From contig NZ_CP029185.2 in assembly GCF_003096015.2 (NCBI RefSeq), positions 3,725,001 through 3,789,000 of the forward strand: 64,000 bases of DNA, read 5' to 3'. Shown one piece after another: positions 1 through 8,861 of this stretch. This stretch comes from Limnobaculum parvum. Lineage in GTDB: Bacteria; Pseudomonadota; Gammaproteobacteria; Enterobacterales; Enterobacteriaceae. Both the position numbers and the translations under genes were made by a program. The notes beneath the pieces are model-generated. The model did no database searches. It had not been told where the DNA came from and saw nothing but the letters and a program-made list of their open reading frames with translations. How positions within the stretch are numbered: position 1 is the first letter of the stretch; each line of letters starts with the position of its first letter.

Positions 1-522
1 GACGATATACGCCAACGAAGTATCTTTAATCAGTGAAATCCATTGATTAATGAATGAGGGCACCATCATCCTCAACGCTTGGGGCAATACAATGTACCAT
101 AATACCTGCCAACGGTTGAATCCCAATGACATTCCTGCCTGCCACTGTCCTATACCGATAGCGATAATGCCAGCTTTTACGCCATGCGCTAAATAGGCTG
201 ATGAAATCAATGCCAGCGCGCAAACAACGGAGGTAAGCGCCGGGATATCAATACCAAATAGCATCGGCAACATAAAATAAGCCCAGAAGATCAGCATAAT
301 CACTGGAATAGCGCGAAAGAAGCCAAGGACAGCGGCAATAATTCCACCAACCCAACCACGAAACATTGCCAACGCCACACCAAGAATAATGCCTAAAATC
401 GCTGACATCACACCAGCAATCAGACTGATAATCAGCGTCAGTGCCGCACCACCAATAGGCCCATCGGGATAAGCCCCCCACAGCAGATAATCCAGATTGT
501 CATAAATAACGGTGAAATCCAT
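1..522 (-). CDS. Amino-acid ABC transporter permease, HisM/GltK type (3' part outside window)
   Basis: Integral membrane permease of a polar amino-acid ABC importer, cut by the left edge: 174 codons are visible and the reading frame stays open to base 1. It starts MDFTVIYDNLDYLLWG with an ATG at 522-520, one base after the stop of the upstream permease gene; an AAGGAG lies inside the end of that gene. Hydrophobic segments at about residues 28-50, 60-85 and 90-110 are followed by a helix and the permease-to-ATPase coupling (EAA) loop around residues 120-150 (GQWQAGMSLGF, then LPQALR). With the preceding permease and binding protein it forms the usual binding protein-permease-permease order; an ATP-binding gene probably follows outside the window. 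Substrate is probably glutamate, aspartate or a related polar amino acid; this is inferred from family only. Confidence 0.88.
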   Translation of the reverse strand, partial: MDFTVIYDNLDYLLWGAYPDGPIGGAALTLIISLIAGVMSAILGIILGVALAMFRGWVGGIIAAVLGFFRAIPVIMLIFWAYFMLPMLFGIDIPALTSVVCALALISSAYLAHGVKAGIIAIGIGQWQAGMSLGFNRWQVLWYIVLPQALRMMVPSFINQWISLIKDTSLAYIV

Positions 523-523
523 A

Positions 524-1264
524 TTAACGGCGCTCCTTGGCTAACAGACGATGTTCATACCACATACCCCAGGCTTCCATCACCGCAATCGCCACAATAT
601 ATAACACGGTGGCAACGCCAAACGCCTGAAACGCTCTTAACGTTTCGGTCTCTACCTGACGTGAAGCATAGGAAAGTTCCGCCACGCCAATCGCCATAGC
701 TAGGGAGGTACTTTTAACGATATTCATGTACTGGCCCAATAATGGAGGAAACGCAATTTTTAACGCCTGCGGTAAAATCACATAGCGCATTGATTGCCAG
801 CCATTAAGCCCAAGAGCCAGTGCGGCATATTTCTGCCCATCCTTAACGCCCCGAATACCCGAACGAATCTCTTCAGCAATAAATGCCGAAAAATAGACCG
901 TCAATCCGAACAGGGCTGCGATAAACTCAAAAGAAGGCCAGGCCAGCGTGAGCCCAAACAGCGTGATTTCATGAGGTGTATTTAACCAGGGAATGACTCC
1001 AGCAGGCAGCAATTTACCCACACCGAAGTACCAAAAGAAGAGCTGTACCAGCAGGGGAGTATTACGAAACAGGGAACAATAGGCAATCACCGGTAAACGC
1101 AAAACCGCCTGTTTGCTGTCTCTGGCTCCGGCAACCACCATACCCAATGCCGTAGCGGCAATAATCGAGACGGCAGACAGCCCCAACGTCAATAAAAAAC
1201 CATCCCATAGCCATCCTAGGTATTCAGGCGCTAATAATAATTTTGTTAATTTTTCATCGAACAT
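524..1264 (-). CDS. Amino-acid ABC transporter permease, GltJ/HisQ type
   Basis: Second permease subunit of the importer (246 aa from the ATG at 1264; a GTG two codons upstream is also possible). About five to six hydrophobic segments are visible. The C-terminal half carries the coupling loop (GQKYAALALGLNGWQS, then LPQALKIAFPP) that contacts the ATPase. The FRNTPLLVQLFFWYFG segment is typical of the HisQ/GltJ family. It lies between the binding-protein gene and a second permease gene and is probably cotranscribed with both. Permeases of this family work as heterodimers in the inner membrane. Exact amino-acid specificity cannot be read from the sequence. Confidence 0.88.
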   Translation of the reverse strand: MFDEKLTKLLLAPEYLGWLWDGFLLTLGLSAVSIIAATALGMVVAGARDSKQAVLRLPVIAYCSLFRNTPLLVQLFFWYFGVGKLLPAGVIPWLNTPHEITLFGLTLAWPSFEFIAALFGLTVYFSAFIAEEIRSGIRGVKDGQKYAALALGLNGWQSMRYVILPQALKIAFPPLLGQYMNIVKSTSLAMAIGVAELSYASRQVETETLRAFQAFGVATVLYIVAIAVMEAWGMWYEHRLLAKERR

Positions 1265-1386
1265 AAGCACCAGCTATTTATAACGGTTATCCACTAACCC
1301 TACTTTATTCCAATTAGTGTAGGTACAACCGGCAACCCTTGTATCACGGTTTAAACAGAAAGCCTCATTCTCTACAAACCAAAACA

Positions 1387-1407
1387 GGGCACGCCAAAGC
1401 ATGCCCC
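1387..1407 (-). terminator. Hairpin between binding-protein and permease genes
   Basis: Eight-base-pair stem (GGGCATGC against GCGTGCCC, one G-U pair) closing a TTTG loop, read on the minus strand, 39 nt after the binding-protein stop. It is followed by TGTTTTGG, not a clean T run. Such hairpins after a periplasmic binding-protein gene commonly protect the upstream message or cause partial termination, so that binding protein exceeds permease. That role is inference here. Confidence 0.5.
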
Positions 1408-1445
1408 GATCTGACTACCTGCAATAAAGTGAGCCTGTTAACTGA

Positions 1446-2297
1446 TTAAGCTTTAGATGGATCAGGCGTTACCGTGCCAAACTTAAATTCCCCACGCGGC
1501 ATGGAGGACTTGGTTTCAGGCCCGAACCAGCGGTTATAGATTTTGGCTGCTTCGCCATCTTTCTCCAGCTCCAACAGCACTTTGTTAACTTCTTCCGTCA
1601 GGCGGGTTTCGCCTTTAGTGATACCAACGCCTTGATATTCTTTAGTAATACTGAATGGTGTAATTTCAAAATCTGCTTTTACTGCATCCGGTAGATTGGC
1701 TAATAGGCCAACTAACTTAGCGTCATCCTGAGTAATCGCCTGAACGTTGCCATTACGCAATGCCGTAAAAGCAATCGGAGTATCATCATAGGAGATCACT
1801 TTAGCCGTTGGGTATTTATCCCGCAGCGTGATTTCCTGAACGGTGCCTTTATCGGCCCCGATCCGTAACTTAGCGATATCATCCGGCTGTTTTAACAAAC
1901 CCTTATGAGAAATAAATTTTTGACCCGTAGCAAAATAAGGCACACTAAAATCAACTTCTTTAGCTCGCTGAGGCGTGATGGTGAAGTTAGCGGCAATCAG
2001 ATCGACCTTCTTGGAAGTCAGTAAAGGAATACGGTTTGCCGGATTAGTCGCTTTCAACTCAACTTTAACCCCTAACGCTTTACCAATCGCATTAGCAATA
2101 TCCACATCGTAACCCACAATCTTCTTAGTTTGTGGATCGACATAGCCAAACGGAGGATTACTGTCGAACACGGCAATATTCACTACACCCGCTTTTTTAA
2201 TATCATCCAGTTGGTCTGCGTGAGCGACTGCTGCTGTGCCGGAAAGAGCAGCCAGTATAGTTAATGAAAGTACGCTTTGTTTTAATGTCAATTTCAT
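1446..2297 (-). CDS. Periplasmic polar amino-acid binding protein (SBP_bac_3)
   Basis: 283-aa substrate-binding protein that captures an amino acid in the periplasm and hands it to the two downstream permeases. Residues 1-27 form a signal peptide (MKLTLKQSVLSLTILAAL, cleavage after AVAHA). The mature part begins DQLDDIKKAGVVNIAVF and has the family motif FGYVDPQTKKIVGYDVDIANAIGKALGV, followed by LIAANFTITPQRAKEVDFSVPYF, which matches extracellular solute-binding protein family 3. Length is normal. Its position as first gene of the operon, followed by a hairpin, fits high expression. Glutamate/aspartate is the likeliest ligand class, but this is not proven by the sequence. Confidence 0.9.
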   Translation of the reverse strand: MKLTLKQSVLSLTILAALSGTAAVAHADQLDDIKKAGVVNIAVFDSNPPFGYVDPQTKKIVGYDVDIANAIGKALGVKVELKATNPANRIPLLTSKKVDLIAANFTITPQRAKEVDFSVPYFATGQKFISHKGLLKQPDDIAKLRIGADKGTVQEITLRDKYPTAKVISYDDTPIAFTALRNGNVQAITQDDAKLVGLLANLPDAVKADFEITPFSITKEYQGVGITKGETRLTEEVNKVLLELEKDGEAAKIYNRWFGPETKSSMPRGEFKFGTVTPDPSKA

Positions 2298-2786
2298 GGC
2301 TGAATCCCGATGTATGAAAGAAAGAGTCGTGTTTGTGTCAGCCAGTTAAAGGCAAATCAGAGGCGGTGTGAAATAATATAAACCGATTTTATATTCCGTT
2401 TAGTTATAAGTATTTCTTGCGCAAAAATAGCCCGTTGTCGTCTCATAGCTATTCTTTCATGGTCTTTCATCGCGGTTAAATGAGCTCAAAACATCAATAA
2501 ACCATCAATTTAAATGTAAATTAAATGTTTAAATCAACATCTAAATGAATCTAATTAATACGATAATAAACACAGTAAAACGGACTCATTTACAACCACA
2601 CACACATTAAACAACTATTTAAAATCATATGTATATAAATATAACCCACATAAAAATAGAGACAACTTACAATAAATGATGTTCACTCACCCAATAACCA
2701 TCTGATTCCAAAAATAAAAAATAAAAACATTTCATTAACATAACACGCATCACAAAATAAAGACTTGTTGAAGTTAATTTTTTAAA
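2298..2786. other. AT-rich divergent intergenic region
   Basis: Stretch of about 490 nt between the amino-acid binding-protein gene (minus) and the hemin operon (plus). It is strongly AT-rich with no credible reading frame. It must hold promoters for both directions, but I can only name the Fur box at its right end. A GAAAGAAAGAG stretch upstream of the binding-protein start (around 2315-2328 in the complement) is not a clean ribosome binding site. I see no RNA gene or repeat. Confidence 0.5.
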
Positions 2787-2801
2787 TGATAATTATTATC
2801 A
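2787..2801. promoter_or_regulatory. Fur box upstream of hemP
   Basis: TGATAATTATTATCA is a perfect 7-1-7 inverted repeat and matches the core Fur-binding consensus (TGATAATNATTATCA) at every defined base. It sits 35 nt before the hemP start codon, where Fur-Fe2+ would block the promoter. A second, imperfect half-site cluster (ATTAATTATCAT, 2809-2820) follows at once, so more than one Fur dimer may bind. Iron-starvation induction of the downstream hemin operon is the expected outcome. Confidence 0.9.
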
Positions 2802-2835
2802 ATTCGATATTAATTATCATTACCAAGTGGCTTGA

Positions 2836-3018
2836 ATGAAAAATTTATCTTCCCAGGAACGCCCAACATTAAAACAACCGGTGGATCCCGTCTCTCCATT
2901 ACCTCAGGTAAGCAGCCAACAGCTATTGGGGGAATCTGATATTTTATTGATTCAGCATCAGGGCCAACAGTATCAATTACGCATCACCAAAACCGGAAAA
3001 CTGATTTTAACCAAATAA
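2836..3018 (+). CDS. hemP: Hemin uptake protein HemP
   Basis: Small 60-aa protein opening the hemin operon. The C-terminal half has the HemP signature: LLGESDILLIQHQGQQYQLR, then ITKTGKLILTK. Family members of 50-80 aa are found first in hemin operons of Yersinia and relatives; the molecular role is poorly defined and some relatives are reported to affect heme-uptake expression. It is 92 nt upstream of the receptor gene and directly downstream of the Fur box. The ATG at 2836 follows CTTGA with only a weak ribosome site, but the length and alignment leave no better start. Confidence 0.9.
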   Translation: MKNLSSQERPTLKQPVDPVSPLPQVSSQQLLGESDILLIQHQGQQYQLRITKTGKLILTK

Positions 3019-3109
3019 TCATCAATACATAAAAACAGCCAGCCACCCAGACGATTAAGTTAAGGCAGCCAGCAACTTTCATTTAAAACATTCATGGAGA
3101 GTTGCAGTT

Positions 3110-5122
3110 ATGCTTCGTCTGTCATCTTTAACCATTGCCGTTACCTGTGCATTACCGCTATCGGCCTATGCGGAAAGCCCGAAAAAAACGACCAATGAAG
3201 TCATGACCGTTACCGCAACGGGAAACGAACGCAATGCGTTTGAAGCCCCAATGATGGTCACCATAATAGATGCCAACGCCCCGGAAAATCTGGCGGCAAA
3301 CAGCGCCGCCGATCTGGTGCGTTCTATTCCCGGCATTACCATCACGGGGACATCACGCAGTAACGGGCAAGATATCAACATGCGAGGATATGATAAACGC
3401 GGCGTGTTGACACTGGTCGACGGCATTCGTCAGGATACGGATACCGGGCACTTGAACGGTATTTTTCTCGATCCGGCACTGATTAAACGCGTTGAAGTGG
3501 TGCGTGGGCCTGCGGCTCAGTTGTATGGTAGCGGCGCACTCGGTGGAGTTATCTCCTTTGAAACCGTTGATGCAAAAGATTTACTGCGTAGCGGCGAAGC
3601 GGGTGGTGTTCGGCTATTTACCTCTGGTGCCACGCTGGATCACAGCCAGGCCTTGGGGGTAACAACATTTGGCAAAACAGATTCACTTGATGGCGTGTTT
3701 TCCGCCAACTTCCGTGATAAAGGCAACCTACGTTTAAGCAACGGCGAAACGGCGCCCAATGATGAGCAAATCGGTTCCTTCCTAGCTAAAGGTAAGTGGG
3801 CTATCACCGATGCTCAATCTCTGATGGCTAATCTGCGTTACTACAATAACGACGCTAAAGAACCTAAAAATCCACAAAACCTGAGTGCTGGCGGCACCAC
3901 TACCGACGTGATGACTAACCGCACCACAGAGGATAAAGATGCCCAACTGGTATACAACCTGAATCCTGCGGATATGGACTGGCTGAATGCCACCACACGG
4001 GTTTACTACTCTGAAACCAATATCGACTCCTCACCTACCGGTCAGAAAGCGGAATATCGTAAGCAGAAAACTCAAGGTATCAAGCTGGATAATCGTTCAC
4101 GCCTATTCCAAGAAAGTTTCATGCCAAACCAACTGACTTACGGCACTGAAACTTATAAGCAAAAGCAGATCCCCAGCGGAGCTACCACCAGCTTCCCAGA
4201 TGCTGAAATTCGTTTTGCCTCAGGCTGGTTACAAGACGAGATTACCTTGCGCGATCTGCCCGTTTCTCTGATTGGTGCTATGCGCTATGACAATTACAAA
4301 GCCGAAAGCAGCGGCTATAGCGATATTGATGCCGACCAGTGGTCGCCGAAAGTGGCTTTATCCCTCTTCCCTACCGAATGGTTAAGTCTGTTTGCTTCCT
4401 ATGCAGAAGCCTTCCGTGCGCCAACTATGGGTGAAATGTATAACGATTCCCTGCACTTCAGCATGGGGCCAACTATGAACAACTACTGGAAGCCTAACCC
4501 GAACTTGAAACCAGAAACCAACGCCACTCAGGAAGTTGGTTTTGGCCTGCGGTTTGACAACCTTTTGCTTGCGGATGATGACCTGAAATTTAAAGCCAGC
4601 TATTTCGGTACTAAAGCGGATGATTACATTTCGACCGCAGTCAATATGAAGATCGGATATCGCCCGGGTGTTGGCGTAATTTGCTCCCCGTGTGAAACCA
4701 CTTCCGTCAATATTCCTCACGCCAAAATCTGGGGTTGGGATGTAATGATGGATTATCAGAGCCGCTATTTTGATTTAAATGTGGCTTATAACCGTACCAG
4801 CGGTAAAAACGACGATACCGGTGAATGGCTGTCAACCGTCAATCCGGACACTGTTTCTACCCGTCTGAACGTTCCTGTTGGTCATACCAATGCATCCGTT
4901 GGCTGGATGGGTGTATTTGCTAACCGCATCAACGATACGCCAACGCCGCAGCACGGTTATGCCACGCACGATTTCTATATTAGCTACAAACCGGAAATCC
5001 TTTCCGACAAATTAACCACCAGTGTGGTTATCGCTAACGCCTTCGATAAAGAGTACTACGCGCCTAACGGTACCCTTCAAGATGGCCGCAATGTGAAGCT
5101 ATTCGCAAGCTATCAATTCTAA
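3110..5122 (+). CDS. hmuR: TonB-dependent hemin outer-membrane receptor
   Basis: 670-aa outer-membrane receptor that imports hemin from host hemoproteins using TonB energy. A signal peptide (MLRLSSLTIAVTCALPLSAYA) is followed by a TonB box-like segment (EVMTVTATG, about residues 29-37), a plug domain (residues about 45-160, with VEVVRGPAAQLYGSGALGG) and a 22-strand barrel. Two motifs typical of heme receptors are present: FRAP (about residue 434) and NPNL (about residue 465). The protein ends in a terminal aromatic (SYQF), as barrels do. The start has a GGAGAG ribosome site eight bases upstream. Length equals the HemR/HmuR family. It is the second gene of the Fur-controlled operon. Confidence 0.95.
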   Translation: MLRLSSLTIAVTCALPLSAYAESPKKTTNEVMTVTATGNERNAFEAPMMVTIIDANAPENLAANSAADLVRSIPGITITGTSRSNGQDINMRGYDKRGVLTLVDGIRQDTDTGHLNGIFLDPALIKRVEVVRGPAAQLYGSGALGGVISFETVDAKDLLRSGEAGGVRLFTSGATLDHSQALGVTTFGKTDSLDGVFSANFRDKGNLRLSNGETAPNDEQIGSFLAKGKWAITDAQSLMANLRYYNNDAKEPKNPQNLSAGGTTTDVMTNRTTEDKDAQLVYNLNPADMDWLNATTRVYYSETNIDSSPTGQKAEYRKQKTQGIKLDNRSRLFQESFMPNQLTYGTETYKQKQIPSGATTSFPDAEIRFASGWLQDEITLRDLPVSLIGAMRYDNYKAESSGYSDIDADQWSPKVALSLFPTEWLSLFASYAEAFRAPTMGEMYNDSLHFSMGPTMNNYWKPNPNLKPETNATQEVGFGLRFDNLLLADDDLKFKASYFGTKADDYISTAVNMKIGYRPGVGVICSPCETTSVNIPHAKIWGWDVMMDYQSRYFDLNVAYNRTSGKNDDTGEWLSTVNPDTVSTRLNVPVGHTNASVGWMGVFANRINDTPTPQHGYATHDFYISYKPEILSDKLTTSVVIANAFDKEYYAPNGTLQDGRNVKLFASYQF

Positions 5123-5171
5123 CCACTATTCTCCTGTTTACAGGGGAAATATTATTATTCAGGAATAAAAA

Positions 5172-6212
5172 ATGACCACTGTTTTATATCAAAGCTACTT
5201 ACAGGCCAAACAGCAACACCCGGAAAAGTACGCCAGAGATCTGGCACAACTGCTCAATATTAGTGAAGCAGAGTTAACTCATTCCCGTGTCGGCCACGAT
5301 GCCGTTCGCCTGAAAAGTGATATCAAAGACTTATTGGCCGCACTGGAAAGTGTTGGTGAAACAAAATCGATCACTCGCAACCAACACGCCGTACATGAGC
5401 AAGTCGGCAAATATACCAATCAACATTTAGGCGATCATGCCGGGTTGATTCTGAATCCTTATGCCTTGGACTTACGTCTGTTTCTTGAGCATTGGCTATT
5501 TGTCTTTGCTTTAAAGGAAGAGGGTAAGCGCGGCACTCGCCACAGCATCCAATTCTTTGATGAGCAGGGTAATGCACTGCACAAAGTCTACACCACGGAA
5601 AATACCGATATGGATGCTTGGCAAAAGGTGATCGATACTTTTATCCAACAGGATAATCCATCATTGAAGCTTGATGCAGTGCCAAAATCATCCGATAAGC
5701 AACCCTCGGTTGATAGTCAGGCAATCGACAGTGAATGGCGTGCAATGACTGATGTACATCAGTTTTTCAAACTGCTGAACAAGCATGGCATAACCCGTCA
5801 GCAGGCTTTTAATGCGGTTGAAGACGATCTGGCGCAGCGTGTAGATAATCAGTCACTCAGACAAATTCTACAAATGGCGAAAAACGAGGCCAACGACATT
5901 ATGGTATTCGTCGGTAACCGAGGTTGTGTGCAGATTTTCACCGGGAAAATCGATCGCGTAGCGCCGATTGATGGCTGGATTAATATTTTCAATAAGGCGT
6001 TTGTACTGCACCTGATTGAAACCGATATTGCTGAAAGCTGGATAACCCGTAAACCGACCAAAGATGGTTTTGTTACCAGTCTGGAACTGTTTGCCGCTGA
6101 CGGTACGCAAATCGCCCAACTTTATGGTCAACGCACCGAAGGGCATCCGGAACAGAAAACTTGGCGTACTCAAATAGACACCTTGTTACAACAACAAACG
6201 GTATCTGCATGA
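5172..6212 (+). CDS. hmuS: Hemin-degrading factor HmuS/HemS
   Basis: 346-aa cytoplasmic heme-binding protein of the HemS/HmuS/ChuS family, which receives imported heme and sequesters it or breaks it down to release iron. The family is built from two similar halves; here residues about 20-170 and 195-335 correspond, with related segments LDLRLFLEHWLFVFALKEEG and VLHLIETDIAESWITRKPT. The ATG at 5172 is preceded by CAGGAATAAAAA, a good ribosome site. Its stop overlaps the hmuT start (ATGA at 6209-6212), so translation is probably coupled. Length is typical (about 345 aa). Confidence 0.93.
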   Translation: MTTVLYQSYLQAKQQHPEKYARDLAQLLNISEAELTHSRVGHDAVRLKSDIKDLLAALESVGETKSITRNQHAVHEQVGKYTNQHLGDHAGLILNPYALDLRLFLEHWLFVFALKEEGKRGTRHSIQFFDEQGNALHKVYTTENTDMDAWQKVIDTFIQQDNPSLKLDAVPKSSDKQPSVDSQAIDSEWRAMTDVHQFFKLLNKHGITRQQAFNAVEDDLAQRVDNQSLRQILQMAKNEANDIMVFVGNRGCVQIFTGKIDRVAPIDGWINIFNKAFVLHLIETDIAESWITRKPTKDGFVTSLELFAADGTQIAQLYGQRTEGHPEQKTWRTQIDTLLQQQTVSA

Positions 6213-7039
6213 AAGGGCTAATCAATCGAGGGCTGATAGCCCTCTTTTCTGTGCTATCACTCAATGCGCTGGCCAGTGAACGAATTGTCAGTATTGGTGG
6301 GGATGTAACAGAAATCGTGTATGCGTTAGAGGCGCAGTCACAGCTGGTAGGGCGTGATTCAACCAGTACCTATCCGGAAGCGGCAAAGGCACTGCCCGAT
6401 ATTGGCTATATGCGCCAGTTAAACGCTGAAGGTATTCTTTCACTAAAACCCTCATTAGTACTTGCCAGCGACCAGTCGTTACCGGCACTGGCGTTGGAAC
6501 AGGTTAGTCAGAGTGGGGTAAAGGTTGTCAGCATTCCTGGTAAACCATCGCTGGAAACCGTAACGGATAAAATCCACACTGTCGCTCAGGCGCTGGGCAA
6601 AGAGAAACAGGGAGAAAAACTGATTGCAGATTACCGCAATCAGTTAGCCGCGCTGCCGACGAGTCCATTGCCATCTAAAGTCCTGTTTATCATGAACTAC
6701 GCCGGCTCAACACCCATGGCTGCTGGGCAAAACACCGCCGCTGACGCCATTATTACTATTGCGGGTGGCACCAATGCCATGCAGGGATTTAACAAGTATC
6801 GCCCACTTTCTCAGGAAGGCATTATTGCCGCTGCACCGGATATTCTGTTAATCACCTCGGCGGGATACGCGACGTTTGGCAGTGAAGACAATATTTGGCA
6901 ATTAGCCGGTATCAGCCAGACCCCTGCCGGAAAGAATAAACATTTATTGGTGGTGGACGATCTCGCTCTGCTTGGTTTTAGTCTGAAAACGCCAGCAGTT
7001 ATCGCTGAACTGCTTAAAGCGATGGAACACACGGGATGA
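6209..7039 (+). CDS. hmuT: Periplasmic hemin-binding protein HmuT
   Basis: 276-aa periplasmic binding protein of the hemin ABC importer. Signal peptide MKGLINRGLIALFSVLSLNALA, then ERIVSIGGDVTEIVYALEAQ, the start of the BtuF/FhuD-like (PeriplasmicBP_2) fold. The segment LVGRDSTSTYPEAAKALPDIGYMRQLNAEG is typical of HmuT. I chose the ATG at 6209 because it overlaps the hmuS stop by four bases and directly begins the signal peptide; an upstream in-frame ATG at 6161 would add 16 residues that spoil it. The gene overlaps hmuU by four bases (ATGA at 7036-7039). Confidence 0.93.
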   Translation: MKGLINRGLIALFSVLSLNALASERIVSIGGDVTEIVYALEAQSQLVGRDSTSTYPEAAKALPDIGYMRQLNAEGILSLKPSLVLASDQSLPALALEQVSQSGVKVVSIPGKPSLETVTDKIHTVAQALGKEKQGEKLIADYRNQLAALPTSPLPSKVLFIMNYAGSTPMAAGQNTAADAIITIAGGTNAMQGFNKYRPLSQEGIIAAAPDILLITSAGYATFGSEDNIWQLAGISQTPAGKNKHLLVVDDLALLGFSLKTPAVIAELLKAMEHTG

Positions 7040-8040
7040 ATAGCTACATTTCACCACGCTACTGGCTGGTGGTAATGTTGACGGCATTGGTCATCCTGAT
7101 GCTGTTTGCCGCTAATCTGGGGCCAGTCAAACTCTCATTTTATACCCTGGTAACCCACTCAGGCGAGGAGGCGAACTGGCACATTTGGTTGAATATTCGT
7201 CTTCCCAGAGTGTTGCTGGCAACCCTTATCGGTGCCGCTTTAGCGGTATCCGGCGCTATCATGCAAGGGTTATTTCGTAATCCACTGGCTGACCCAGGAT
7301 TATTAGGGATCAGTACCGGCGCGGCCCTGTGCGTGGCGCTGGCAATTCTGCTCCCGCTGCCATTAACGGGCGTTATAAAACTATACGGGCATACGCTGGC
7401 CGCCTTTGGTGGAAGCATTGCCGTTTGTTGCCTGCTTTATGCTTTGAGCAAAACCGGTCATGGCAGCCTCACTCGCTTACTGTTAACCGGTATTGCGCTT
7501 AATGCCCTGGCCGGAGCGGCTATTGGCGTTATTAGTTATATCAGTGATGACCAACAGTTACGGCAGTTCTCCCTTTGGAGCATGGGTAGTTTAGGTCAGG
7601 CTCAGTGGTCAACCTTGATCATTGCTGCCTCATTAATTTTACCGGCGATTGCGATCGGCCTGCGCCTGTCACGGCTATTGAACATATTACAGTTGGGCGA
7701 TGAAGAGGCTCACTATCTTGGGGTTAATGTCGAGTCGGTCAAATTGGGTTTATTGATGCTAAGTGCATTACTGATCGGCACCGCGGTCGCGATGAGTGGA
7801 ATCATTGGCTTTATTGGGTTGGTGATCCCCCATCTTATCCGCTTACAGCTTGGCTCCGATCATCGTTGGCTATTACCCGGCTCGGTATTAGGGGGGGCTT
7901 GCCTGCTGCTGCTAGCCGATACGCTGGCCAGAACGTTGGCATCTCCGGCAGAAATTCCGGTCGGCTTAATTACCAGCCTGTTGGGTGGCCCCTATTTTTT
8001 ATGGCTTATTTTACGCCAAAGAGAGATACCCCGTGCTTAA
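7036..8040 (+). CDS. hmuU: Hemin ABC transporter permease HmuU
   Basis: 334-aa inner-membrane permease of the FecCD/BtuC family. About ten hydrophobic helices are visible, beginning at residues 8-28. Family motifs include RLPRVLLATLIGAALAVSG, then MQGLFRNPLADPGLLGIS (about residues 78-95), and GFIGLVIPHLIR (about residues 258-269) near the ATPase contact loop. It works as a dimer with two HmuV subunits and receives heme from HmuT. Start overlaps the hmuT stop (ATGA). Length is normal. Confidence 0.94.
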   Translation: MNSYISPRYWLVVMLTALVILMLFAANLGPVKLSFYTLVTHSGEEANWHIWLNIRLPRVLLATLIGAALAVSGAIMQGLFRNPLADPGLLGISTGAALCVALAILLPLPLTGVIKLYGHTLAAFGGSIAVCCLLYALSKTGHGSLTRLLLTGIALNALAGAAIGVISYISDDQQLRQFSLWSMGSLGQAQWSTLIIAASLILPAIAIGLRLSRLLNILQLGDEEAHYLGVNVESVKLGLLMLSALLIGTAVAMSGIIGFIGLVIPHLIRLQLGSDHRWLLPGSVLGGACLLLLADTLARTLASPAEIPVGLITSLLGGPYFLWLILRQREIPRA

Positions 8041-8809
8041 GGCTGAACATCTAAACTATAGCCGGTATAACCGCAATATTATCAATCAGGTTTCGCTGAC
8101 CCTGAACCCCGGTGAGCTGGTGGCGATTATCGGCCCCAATGGAGCAGGCAAATCAACCCTGTTGCGTATTCTGACCGGGTATATTCAGCCGGACAGTGGC
8201 CACTGCCAGTTGCAAAATCGCCCTCTGCATCAGTGGCAACATAAAGATTTAGCAGCGGTTCGTGCCGTAATGAATCAACACAGCGCACTGACCTTTCCTT
8301 TTAGCGTACAGGAAGTAATTGCTATGGGGCGCACGCCTTATGGTAATCATCATCAGAATCAACAGGCCATTGATCATGCGATAAGCATCACGGAATGCAC
8401 ACCTCTGCTTAACCGCCAATACAATCAACTCTCCGGTGGAGAAAAACAGCGGATACAGTTAGCCCGCCTGTTAGCCCAACTGTGGCATCCAACGCCAGTA
8501 GAACGGTTGCTGTTTCTTGATGAGCCTACTTCGGCGTTAGATCTCTACCATCAGCAGCAAACATTACGTTTACTGAAGCAGATGACACGTCAGGCCCCCT
8601 TTTCCGTTTGTACCGTGCTGCACGATCTGAATCTGGCGGCACTGTATGCGGATAGAATTCTGTTATTACATCAAGGAAGTATTGTTGCCAGCGGAACGCC
8701 GGGGGAAGTGCTAAAAGATAAATTGCTAACGCGCTGGTATCAGGCGGATCTCTGCGTTTATGCGCATCCTGAAAATGCTGAAGTGCCGCAAATTTGTTTA
8801 AGAAGATAA
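8033..8809 (+). CDS. hmuV: Hemin ABC transporter ATP-binding protein HmuV
   Basis: 258-aa ATPase powering hemin import. Walker A GPNGAGKST, signature LSGGEKQRIQLARLLAQL, Walker B RLLFLDEPTSALD and the switch histidine in VLHDLNLAALY are intact. The start is set at GTG 8033, which overlaps the end of hmuU by eight bases, has a GAGAGA site upstream and gives the expected N terminus (LKAEHLNYSRYNRNI). An in-frame ATG at 7985 would add 16 residues encoded within hmuU and is less likely. It is the last gene of the hemin operon; a hairpin follows. Confidence 0.93.
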   Translation: MLKAEHLNYSRYNRNIINQVSLTLNPGELVAIIGPNGAGKSTLLRILTGYIQPDSGHCQLQNRPLHQWQHKDLAAVRAVMNQHSALTFPFSVQEVIAMGRTPYGNHHQNQQAIDHAISITECTPLLNRQYNQLSGGEKQRIQLARLLAQLWHPTPVERLLFLDEPTSALDLYHQQQTLRLLKQMTRQAPFSVCTVLHDLNLAALYADRILLLHQGSIVASGTPGEVLKDKLLTRWYQADLCVYAHPENAEVPQICLRR

Positions 8810-8811
8810 GC

Positions 8812-8848
8812 TCACGCCCGGCTCAGAAAACATCATGATCGGGCGTGA
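8812..8848. terminator. Terminator-like hairpin between hmuV and phoU
   Basis: Nine-base-pair perfect stem (TCACGCCCG against CGGGCGTGA) with a 19-nt loop in the 52-nt gap between two convergent operons. No long T run follows on either strand, so it may be a weak or bidirectional terminator. Confidence 0.55.
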
Positions 8849-8861
8849 ACTCACAGTCGCT

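Noticed and set aside
248..481. 77-codon minus-strand frame at the left edge
   Set aside because: It lies in another frame of the truncated permease gene (1-522), which shows clear family sequence.
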